From a virus, in the IMG/VR virus record IMGVR_UViG_3300034418_007711, positions 1-37,840 of that record: a stretch of 37,840 bases of DNA; one strand, given 5' to 3'. Shown piece by piece: positions 1 to 5,573 of this stretch; position 1 is the first letter of the stretch, and every line of letters begins with the position of its first letter. Under the pieces are notes generated by a model that was not told the origin of the DNA, ran no database searches, and saw only the letters and a program-made list of their open reading frames with translations. The translations under genes were made by a program, and so were the position numbers.

Positions 1-90
1 TTCATATTGCTCTCCTTTTACGAGCTGAGTTCATGTTGATTAAATACACATATACTAAAGATAAATTTAAGTCTACTGTTTTTTTTTACA
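1..90. repeat. 90-bp terminal direct repeat, left copy
   Basis: These 90 bases are identical to 37751-37840. The O-like gene that starts at 37755 corresponds to position 5 here, so the two ends join seamlessly in one intergenic region. The repeat is either the overlap left by assembling a circular or permuted genome, or a real short terminal redundancy. Its length, close to common assembly k-mers, favours an assembly overlap. Confidence 0.9.
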
Positions 91-140
91 GTTTTTTTAC
101 TGTTTTTTTAAATAGTACTTGCACTGTATAAAAAAACAGT
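75..140. promoter_or_regulatory. Operator-like dyads ACTGT-N8-ACAGT in the divergent early control region
   Basis: Two dyads have the same geometry: ACTGT at 75-79 with ACAGT at 88-92, and ACTGT at 123-127 with ACAGT at 136-140, each with an 8-bp spacer. An extra half site ACTGT lies at 99-103. The spacers are T- or A-runs. The second dyad sits between the -35 and -10 of the rightward promoter, where a repressor would block RNA polymerase. The Cro/CI-type protein at 669-875 is the obvious candidate ligand; that link is inference. Confidence 0.6.
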
Positions 141-145
141 ATAAA
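119..145 (+). promoter_or_regulatory. Candidate rightward early promoter
   Basis: TTGCAC (119-124) and TATAAA (140-145) are a plausible -35/-10 pair, though the 15-bp spacer is short. The pair brackets the second dyad and lies about 35 bp upstream of the first plus-strand gene. No other promoter is visible for the seven-gene early operon. Confidence 0.45.
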
Positions 146-180
146 CATTGTCTATCAACTCAACGCAACCGGAGAATAAG

Positions 181-465
181 ATGAACGACCTTTCATTTCA
201 CTTAAACACACTAGGCAAAAATGACTTTAAAAAAGGAGAGATCCAAACAATCAAAGACAAAGAAATAAAAAGAAGTATTGCTCTTCAGTTTGTAAATGAT
301 GATCTATACGCGATCAGCTCCGAAGATATGATTCGAGCAATCAACAATAATCTGAACCAGATTAAAATTGAAATGATCGTTAAAAACGGACAACGTTACG
401 CAAGAATGAGACACATTCTCTTCTTTGGCGTAGAAAGAATTTTAGACTGGAAAGCTATTGCTTAA
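181..465 (+). CDS. Hypothetical early protein, 94 aa
   Basis: This is the first gene of the rightward early operon. I start it at ATG 181 because CCGGAGAA lies just upstream; a longer reading from TTG 148 would begin inside the promoter and lacks a ribosome site. The same CCGGAGAA leader precedes the next gene. The protein is short, charged and lysine/asparagine-rich, with no motif I recognise. Its position directly behind the operator suggests an early host-takeover or regulatory role, but nothing in the sequence proves this. Confidence 0.7.
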   Translation: MNDLSFHLNTLGKNDFKKGEIQTIKDKEIKRSIALQFVNDDLYAISSEDMIRAINNNLNQIKIEMIVKNGQRYARMRHILFFGVERILDWKAIA

Positions 466-496
466 TCAACACAATACAACACAGCCGGAGAACGAA

Positions 497-709
497 ATGA
501 AACGTTACACAAGAAAAGAACTCATAACTTTCCACTCTATAAAGCTCGACAACGTTTACCGACAGCTATTTCCGAGCAATGATCCGGAGTTCATCACAAA
601 CAATAAACTCGCTCAAATGAGCACTGAGGAAATTATTAACGCAATACTAAAGGAGTATAAAAAACAGTATGGACGAAAAGAAACTCAAACAACTAAAACA
701 GCGAATTAA
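497..709 (+). CDS. Hypothetical early protein, 70 aa
   Basis: Starts at ATG 497 behind a CCGGAGAA site that nearly copies the leader of the preceding gene; the in-frame upstream start at 458 has no ribosome site and overlaps the previous stop. The product is a small, basic, probably helical protein of unknown function. Its last 41 bases overlap the start of the HTH gene in another frame, so the two are probably translated in a coupled way. Confidence 0.65.
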   Translation: MKRYTRKELITFHSIKLDNVYRQLFPSNDPEFITNNKLAQMSTEEIINAILKEYKKQYGRKETQTTKTAN

Positions 710-875
710 GATCAAGACGCTCGCCGAAGAAGCCGGAACTGATAAAGCGTATTTATCAAACATTCTCACCGGCCGCGATCGATGTTCTTATGAATTAGCG
801 AAAAAGCTGGCTATGGCCGCGAACAAACTTACATTCACTTATGATTACCTCCCGGAAGATTTCAGAAAGGATTAA
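669..875 (+). CDS. Cro/CI-type helix-turn-helix protein, 68 aa
   Basis: A single small XRE/Cro-like HTH domain fills the protein. The pattern LAEEAGTDKAYLSNILTGR (about residues 18-36) reads as helix, turn, recognition helix, followed by a Cro-type third helix with a run of alanine and leucine. No dimerisation or cleavage domain is attached, so it resembles Cro more than a full CI repressor. Its start codon directly follows ACAGT (664-668), a half site of the operators at 75-140, and this hints at autoregulation. It is the only clear repressor-like protein in the genome; I see no integrase that would go with lysogeny. Confidence 0.8.
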   Translation: MDEKKLKQLKQRIKIKTLAEEAGTDKAYLSNILTGRDRCSYELAKKLAMAANKLTFTYDYLPEDFRKD

Positions 876-879
876 CGAA

Positions 880-1149
880 ATGACTCCAGATCAACACACC
901 GAAGACAAGATGAAATTGATCGAGAAGATTCTCGAAGACAAACCGACCGAAAACCAAGAAGAGATCAAACAAGAGCTCTTCGACATCATTGAGACAAATC
1001 TCTTTCTGGAGATTGCTCGACTCGCTGAATATGCCGATCGTCTTCGACAAGCTAGATCAAAGAACGGTTTATTCATACGAGTCATTCATGACTTCCAAGC
1101 GATCTCAAAGCTCGCCGAACTTCAACAAATTTTCACAAAAAAAGACTAA
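880..1149 (+). CDS. Hypothetical acidic helical protein, 89 aa
   Basis: I choose ATG 880 over 841 because AAAGGA lies about 9 bases upstream and the shorter form starts just after the stop of the HTH gene at 875. The protein is rich in Glu, Lys, Leu and Ile with no proline-rich or membrane stretch, so it is probably all-helical. No family is recognised. It lies in the same tight early operon as its neighbours. Confidence 0.65.
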   Translation: MTPDQHTEDKMKLIEKILEDKPTENQEEIKQELFDIIETNLFLEIARLAEYADRLRQARSKNGLFIRVIHDFQAISKLAELQQIFTKKD

Positions 1150-1163
1150 AAGGACAAAACAAG

Positions 1164-1454
1164 ATGAACAACTCTCAACAAAACGCAATCCTTCTCGGAA
1201 TTCTCTTTTATACTGTAATTCTTGCTGTCTCTTATGTCATGTTCAACATGACCGGCTATGAACCGAAAGACTCTTGTGCTCATGAGATCAGAAGAGTCTT
1301 ATCGCCTTATCAAATAAGCCAGATGACGAACTTATCGTTTCCGGTCTCATACGACTCGACAGCAGCTTTTTGTGAAGATCATTTGAATGACTATAAACTT
1401 TTAATTCAAGAAGCGAAATCGTTTCGCGAGTTCGCCGATCATGATATGTTTTAA
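1164..1454 (+). CDS. Small membrane protein, 96 aa
   Basis: Residues about 8-29 form one hydrophobic segment (start ILLGILFYTVILAVSYVM) after a short polar N-terminus. About 65 polar residues follow, with two cysteines (near 38 and 70) that could pair if this part is periplasmic. AAAAGGA precedes the ATG. One N-terminal anchor plus a small exported domain is common in phage early proteins acting at the envelope, including superinfection-exclusion proteins. That role is only a possibility here. Confidence 0.65.
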   Translation: MNNSQQNAILLGILFYTVILAVSYVMFNMTGYEPKDSCAHEIRRVLSPYQISQMTNLSFPVSYDSTAAFCEDHLNDYKLLIQEAKSFREFADHDMF

Positions 1455-1460
1455 AGCTCT

Positions 1461-1652
1461 ATGACACGCAAACAATACAAGGAGATAGAACGCTGGATCA
1501 CGAACATGACTGATTCAGAACTAAGAATTTTAATTAAGGAGAATATCGGTTCAACCGGGACGCGATATTTATTCTATAAACTCTCACTCGCCGAGCTGAT
1601 TGATCGAGCTCAAAAACAAGAATTACACATTCAAAAAAGGATAAAAGGATAA
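1461..1652 (+). CDS. Hypothetical protein, 63 aa
   Basis: Small basic protein, probably helical, encoded 6 bases after the previous stop. It has only a weak ribosome site, so translation may depend on coupling to the membrane-protein gene upstream. No motif is recognised. It precedes the RecT-like gene by 6 bases, which places it in the recombination end of the early operon. Confidence 0.6.
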   Translation: MTRKQYKEIERWITNMTDSELRILIKENIGSTGTRYLFYKLSLAELIDRAQKQELHIQKRIKG

Positions 1653-1658
1653 AACAAT

Positions 1659-2795
1659 ATGAACAACTTAAATAATTTTTGGATCCCGAAGACCGGAGAA
1701 GAACTTGAGCGACTCGCTTCAATTCTGACAACTAATCAAAAAGACGCGAAAGACCTGATCGTCGCTCACGCGTACTTTGGTCACTTCTTCGAGGGTCATC
1801 TCGGAAAAGTTGCTGCCAATACTTCAACGATCAACGGAAAGCCGGCTCTCCTCTCGGACGCTCTTGTCGGAATCTGTTACCAGTCCGGACTTGTTCGTCG
1901 ATTTCAAGTAATCGAATCAAACGATCAAAGATGTGTCGTCGAAGCCGAAAGAAACGATCAACCGGAAGGAGTAATTCATCGACAGATTTTCACCATGGAG
2001 AAAGCTAATCAAATGAATCTTATCAAGCCGAACTGGAGAAAACAGCCGGCCAATATGTTGATGAAACGTGCAAGAGCTTTCCTATGTCGTGAAGCGTTTC
2101 CCGAAGCTGTCTCTGGTCTATATACGATTGACGAGATCGCTGACTTCTCTAATCTGTCAGATCAAGAACATGAAAAACTTGTCGCTCGTTCTCTCGGCTA
2201 TGAGGAAGACTTGAGTTCAAATTCAAGTTCAAATTCAAGTTCAAATTCAAGCTCGAAATCAAACCACAATCCAGCTCCGGCTTATAGCTCCGAAGAGTTA
2301 AAAAAAAAGGGAATGGCGATTAATGGAGAGCTAGTCAGTCGAAGAGCGAACTATCAATTCGAGACTGAGACCGAATTTTTTGAGATTTGCGAGTCGTTGA
2401 GAATCGATCGAACTGAAATCAATTCTCAGCTTAAACGACATGAGTTCAACGTCGAAAAAGCAAGTCCGAAGCAAAGAGAACGATTCTTCTATTCTGTCGT
2501 TCTTCACGACGTCACAAGAAAAAGTTTATCGCTCCCGGTGGACTGGCACAATATCAGCAATGAACACAAAGAGCACGTTCACCAGGGATTTGCGACTCAA
2601 TATCCGATTTTGAAAGACATTCCCATTTCTTGGTATGAGAACAGAATCATTCAACCTCCATTCGCTGAAGCGATCAGTCTTTCAAACGACTTGAGTGACT
2701 TCGATAAAGATAAGTTAATCAAAGCGATTCAGACTCACGATCCGGACGATTGGGATCTTTATGATTATGCTGTCAGTCTTTACGACGGAGTTTAA
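1659..2795 (+). CDS. RecT-like single-strand annealing protein, 378 aa
   Basis: The N-terminal 165 residues follow the RecT/Bet superfamily plan: INGKPALLSDALVG near residues 58-71 matches the conserved NGKP...GDAL block, and MLMKRARAFLCREAFPEA (133-150) followed by GLYTIDEIAD matches the family's MLxxRA...R..FP...GGxYtpEE block. Such proteins anneal complementary single strands during recombination-dependent replication and pair with an exonuclease, which I do not find next to it. A Ser/Asn linker (185-202) built from a 12-base tandem repeat separates this core from an unrecognised 170-residue C-terminal part. A good AAAGGA site precedes the start. Last gene of the plus-strand operon; its stop overlaps the convergent gene by 4 bases. 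Confidence 0.78.
   Translation: MNNLNNFWIPKTGEELERLASILTTNQKDAKDLIVAHAYFGHFFEGHLGKVAANTSTINGKPALLSDALVGICYQSGLVRRFQVIESNDQRCVVEAERNDQPEGVIHRQIFTMEKANQMNLIKPNWRKQPANMLMKRARAFLCREAFPEAVSGLYTIDEIADFSNLSDQEHEKLVARSLGYEEDLSSNSSSNSSSNSSSKSNHNPAPAYSSEELKKKGMAINGELVSRRANYQFETETEFFEICESLRIDRTEINSQLKRHEFNVEKASPKQRERFFYSVVLHDVTRKSLSLPVDWHNISNEHKEHVHQGFATQYPILKDIPISWYENRIIQPPFAEAISLSNDLSDFDKDKLIKAIQTHDPDDWDLYDYAVSLYDGV
2214..2261. repeat. 12-bp tandem repeat in the RecT-like gene linker
   Basis: Three perfect copies of AGTTCAAATTCA lie at 2214-2225, 2226-2237 and 2238-2249, followed by a fourth with three changes at 2250-2261. Each unit adds four codons of the Ser/Asn linker without changing frame, so slippage would alter only the spacing between the two halves of the protein. 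Confidence 0.95.
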
Positions 2796-3037
2796 TTATA
2801 CTTGTGACTTTGCTCGACGAGCGTTTCGACTTTAGTAATCACTTGAAGAAGACTCCCGAGCTTCTCGTCGATCTCTCCGAGCTTATTGTCAATCTGATTT
2901 GTTTTTGTTTCAAGACTCTTCACTTGTTGCTTCAGCTTTCCCATTTCTTCCGCTTGAGCAATCTTGTCTTGAGTTGTTTTATAGAGAAGGCCGGCGATCG
3001 CTAAAAGCGTTCCGATGTCGATTGCGTTCATGTCCAT
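2792..3037 (-). CDS. Small membrane/coiled-coil protein, 81 aa
   Basis: A short N-terminus leads into a hydrophobic segment (about residues 6-21), then a heptad-like coiled coil rich in Lys, Glu and Leu with IDNKLGEIDEKLGSLLQVI (about 50-68). The shape is a single anchor with a soluble coiled coil. Upstream GGAG supports the start. It closes the minus-strand late operon and overlaps the convergent RecT-like gene by 4 bases, leaving no room for a terminator. With the two preceding membrane proteins it forms a cassette whose role could be lysis (holin/spanin accessory). The family is not recognised. Confidence 0.65.
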   Translation of the reverse strand: MDMNAIDIGTLLAIAGLLYKTTQDKIAQAEEMGKLKQQVKSLETKTNQIDNKLGEIDEKLGSLLQVITKVETLVEQSHKYN

Positions 3038-3038
3038 T

Positions 3039-3494
3039 TTAACGACTCCAAGCGAAGAGCGTCGTGATCGTTGCGATACTAATCACACCGAGTCCGAGCG
3101 TTGAATATAAGAACATTTTACTTCTTAACTGTTCTTGAATCAACTCCTCTTCAGTCTTTGCGAGTCTGAGCTCATACGCTTTCAAAGTTTCGCGAATATC
3201 AACTTCTCGATTCAAAGCGACATCAAGCTTCTTCTCACTCCCTTTTACGCACTCCTTGACAGCCTCATCGATTGCGAAGACGCAAAGATCGGCGCTCCCT
3301 TCGAAAGCGGATTTAACTCGAACCCAGTCGTCGACAGTCAGAAGAGCTCCGTAAAAAGAGACTTTAAATCCGGGCTCAACTTTGATCGCTTGAATCGGCT
3401 TGACCTTCGCTCCCATATAAAGCCAGTTCGGAGGAATCTCGTTCGGAATCAATGGATTTAGAATCAGACTTAAGCTCAGTAAATAGCTAATCAT
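3039..3494 (-). CDS. Membrane protein with signal-like N-terminus and C-terminal TM, 151 aa
   Basis: I start at ATG 3494, which overlaps the stop of the preceding gene by 8 bases; the longer frame from 3563 would overlap it by 77. The first 18 residues (MISYLLSLSLILNPLIP) look like a signal or anchor segment. A polar domain with two cysteines, then a charged coiled coil and a final hydrophobic segment (start FLYSTLGLGVISIATITTLF) complete it. An exported middle held at both ends suggests an envelope-spanning or disrupting role such as a spanin-like partner. No lipobox is present, so it is not a classical Rz1. Confidence 0.6.
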   Translation of the reverse strand: MISYLLSLSLILNPLIPNEIPPNWLYMGAKVKPIQAIKVEPGFKVSFYGALLTVDDWVRVKSAFEGSADLCVFAIDEAVKECVKGSEKKLDVALNREVDIRETLKAYELRLAKTEEELIQEQLRSKMFLYSTLGLGVISIATITTLFAWSR

Positions 3495-3780
3495 TGCAAA
3501 TCCAGTCTTTCTTGTTCTTAAGAGCTTCTTGAACTTGTTTGTCACATACTGAGACGCAATCAAGAACGCAAGCTCCGGACGCTTTCGCTTTGCAAGTTGT
3601 CAGCTCGTCGACTGTCTTTAAATGAGCTTGCTTCTCTTTATCAAGGTCAGTGATATAAGATGAACAGACATCGATCGGATCTTTATGTCCGATCATGTAT
3701 CCGATTGAAAGACAAGCGACGACACAAAGAACGACGGCGACATATAGAGCGTTATCTTTTAACGTTAATAGTTCGATCAT
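3487..3780 (-). CDS. Cysteine-rich single-TM protein, possible i-spanin-like, 97 aa
   Basis: One TM segment (about residues 12-30, ALYVAVVLCVVACLSIGYM) is followed by a roughly 65-residue polar tail with a short coiled coil and several cysteines, including CVLDCVSVC. In an N-in orientation the tail is periplasmic and the cysteines could form disulfides. The topology, small size and overlap with the next membrane gene resemble inner-membrane spanins, but sequence similarity is not evident. AAAGGA lies 7 bases before ATG 3780. Confidence 0.6.
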   Translation of the reverse strand: MIELLTLKDNALYVAVVLCVVACLSIGYMIGHKDPIDVCSSYITDLDKEKQAHLKTVDELTTCKAKASGACVLDCVSVCDKQVQEALKNKKDWICND

Positions 3781-3790
3781 AATTATTCCT

Positions 3791-3874
3791 TTAAAAACTC
3801 AAAACTGCATAAACTTGCTCGCCAGCATAAGGTGCATGAGTTCCCCAATGTGCTGTTGCTGTAACAGGGGGAAC
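3791..3874 (-). other. In-frame 27-codon open stretch after the stop of the 3875-4225 gene
   Basis: Directly after TAA (3877-3875) the same frame stays open for 27 codons to TAA 3793-3791. The reading is protein-like, containing TAHWGTHAPYAGEQVYAVL. It fills the gap up to the next gene. It could be a former C-terminus cut off by a recent stop, a readthrough extension, or chance. The DNA also folds: GTTCCCC and GGGGAAC frame the stretch near 3844-3873. Confidence 0.35.
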
Positions 3875-4225
3875 TTATCGAATATGAATCATAACTAATG
3901 AATCCGCGAGACGATTATCCGAACCGCTTGCTACCGGACTAATTAAACCACAATGCTCGGTAATACTATTATCTACAAAAACCTTACCATTCTCAACATT
4001 TAACCATCCACCGTTATTCGGAATATCTCTTGAAGATAATGCAAAACAACAACCTGCAAAGGTCACCTTTGCATGAAAAATGCCTTCTGTCTCTATTGGC
4101 TCACCTGTAACAATCCCAACAGGGGAGGCTAGATTAACAGCCGGTTTCCACACGTCACTCGCTGAATCGTATTGTACAACTGTTCCTATAGATAAATTTT
4201 CATTAATTTTCACGATGACAAACAT
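3875..4225 (-). CDS. Hypothetical tail-fibre-associated protein, 116 aa
   Basis: A beta-rich protein with patterns such as GTVVQYDSASDVWKPAVN and PVGIVTGEP, typical of small beta-barrel accessory or decoration domains found near tail fibres. It is the last structural gene of the late operon, just after two receptor-binding candidates. It could be a fibre cap, chaperone or adhesin; I recognise no specific family. The reading frame stays open for 27 codons beyond its TAA. Confidence 0.6.
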   Translation of the reverse strand: MFVIVKINENLSIGTVVQYDSASDVWKPAVNLASPVGIVTGEPIETEGIFHAKVTFAGCCFALSSRDIPNNGGWLNVENGKVFVDNSITEHCGLISPVASGSDNRLADSLVMIHIR

Positions 4226-4234
4226 ATATAACTC

Positions 4235-4909
4235 CTATGCAATTTTCTCATAATGTAATGAATAGTGGTAAAAATTAAAACTGCCGGGCGTACCGAGGTG
4301 AACACTCGACGCACTGACTAGTCGCAACCCAATGAAACTTGTTTGTGTCACTGTGATTATAGTAGCGGGGTGCGTGTTAAACATACCTTGTTTTGGAGCA
4401 TGATAAAATTTTGGCCCTGTGAAATTTGTATTTGACGTTGTCGGTGCTCCGCTACTAAACGAACCCACACAAAACCGCCACACAGATTCGGCAGTCGTGT
4501 TCATCGAATAACAGACAATAGAGTGTTTGCACAGATATGTGCCTGCTGTCACAAATGCTCCTGTAACACTACTCAAACTTGCTCCGGTTCCATAGTTATA
4601 TGTCAGTGAATACCCTGTATCTGTCAAAACGTTTACATTAGCCGGATAATGATAGAGTTGATGAAAATCTCTAGTTCCTAGTGCGTATGGGTTGTTCGGA
4701 TAGCCTACACCTATCGCCTGTAATGCGACGAACCTATGACCCACTCCCGTTTCTGAGAGTGTTAAACCTGCATTTGTCAGAGTCCAATTTGCTCCGTCAT
4801 ACAACAAATAATCCGATGAACTTGGCGATAGTGTAGATAAATCACTAGTATCAGTCAGTTTCATATTAGAAGCAGGACTGTCGTTAATAGTATCGACTAA
4901 GTGACTCAT
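4235..4909 (-). CDS. Putative receptor-binding/tail-fibre tip protein, 224 aa
   Basis: The N-terminal 50 residues carry a linker, TDTSDLSTLSPSSSDYLLYD followed by GANW, which is a variant of the DLSDV...QVLQYDSGSSAW motif seen twice in the long fibre and once in the next protein. The rest is Thr/Ser/aromatic-rich beta structure ending in NFYHYSLHYEKIA, as expected of a trimeric jelly-roll (C1q/TNF-like) fibre head. I infer a receptor-binding role from this layout and from its place behind the fibre. AAAGG precedes ATG 4909. Codon choice differs from the head genes, suggesting recent exchange. Confidence 0.65.
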   Translation of the reverse strand: MSHLVDTINDSPASNMKLTDTSDLSTLSPSSSDYLLYDGANWTLTNAGLTLSETGVGHRFVALQAIGVGYPNNPYALGTRDFHQLYHYPANVNVLTDTGYSLTYNYGTGASLSSVTGAFVTAGTYLCKHSIVCYSMNTTAESVWRFCVGSFSSGAPTTSNTNFTGPKFYHAPKQGMFNTHPATIITVTQTSFIGLRLVSASSVHLGTPGSFNFYHYSLHYEKIA

Positions 4910-4913
4910 ATTA

Positions 4914-5573
4914 TTATCCGACCTTTCTCAGCATCATATAGCTATATTCAGCCGGTGTATTCCCCTGCACAGGTGTTGTACCTGTTGGTTGTGAAATGTT
5001 TGATGAATTAGCAACTTTTAACGAAACAGCATTTGTGCCCGCAGTAACCATCGCACTAGTTATCTCAAATCTGCTCGAAATCGTTGAGGTATGAGGATCA
5101 AGGGATAAATCCGCACCCACAAATGCTACGTTTGATAGAACTGTATTAACGCTGTTTGATAATCGTAAATACAAATAACCGGTTGCAGTAAATTCACTAT
5201 GAAATTGAGCTTCTACGACATAAACGCCTGCGGGCAACGTCACTGATTCAACCCAATTTGTACTGGTTACATAATTAATTGTTGAATTTGTTATATTATT
5301 AACAACGTTAGAGTCGTACAAATACCAAATTGAATTTGTTGTGATATTGTTAGTTGTCGCATTTGAGTAATCGTTTGATTCACCTCTGCCAATCCAGATG
5401 TATTCGGCCTGGGCTTGTGGTGCTCCGTTTCCCCAAGTTGATCCGTTGTAAATTAGCGTTTGATTGCTGTTTAATGAGGATAGTGAAACGTCAGTCAAAT
5501 CAGAGAGAGATGGGTTAATTTCTGAGTTGACGTTTGGCACTGCTGTACCTATTTTAATTTTATTGTGACTCAT
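4914..5573 (-). CDS. Putative receptor-binding/tail-fibre protein, 219 aa
   Basis: The start at 5573 overlaps the stop of the long fibre as ATGA, with GGGAG upstream; the longer frame from 5588 is less likely. Residues 20-50 hold the fibre linker (LSDLTDVSLSSLNSNQTLIY). The following 170 residues are beta-rich with many Asn, Thr and Ser and end YSYMMLRKVG, the closing strand pattern of C1q-like fibre heads. It and the next protein look like alternative or paired adhesins attached through the same linker motif. Function is inferred from position and composition. Confidence 0.65.
   Translation of the reverse strand: MSHNKIKIGTAVPNVNSEINPSLSDLTDVSLSSLNSNQTLIYNGSTWGNGAPQAQAEYIWIGRGESNDYSNATTNNITTNSIWYLYDSNVVNNITNSTINYVTSTNWVESVTLPAGVYVVEAQFHSEFTATGYLYLRLSNSVNTVLSNVAFVGADLSLDPHTSTISSRFEITSAMVTAGTNAVSLKVANSSNISQPTGTTPVQGNTPAEYSYMMLRKVG

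Noticed and set aside
2-34. 10-codon minus-strand upstream ORF ending at the O-like start
   Set aside because: It ends in an ATGA-type overlap, but it has no ribosome site and consists mainly of the Shine-Dalgarno region of the O-like gene, so its codons are probably incidental.
148-180. N-terminal extension of the first early gene from TTG 148
   Set aside because: No ribosome site, and it would begin only a few bases after the -10 region. ATG 181 has a good site shared with the next gene.
989-1261. 90-codon plus-strand ORF across the 880-1149 and 1164-1454 genes
   Set aside because: It crosses two better-supported genes with ribosome sites and has none itself.
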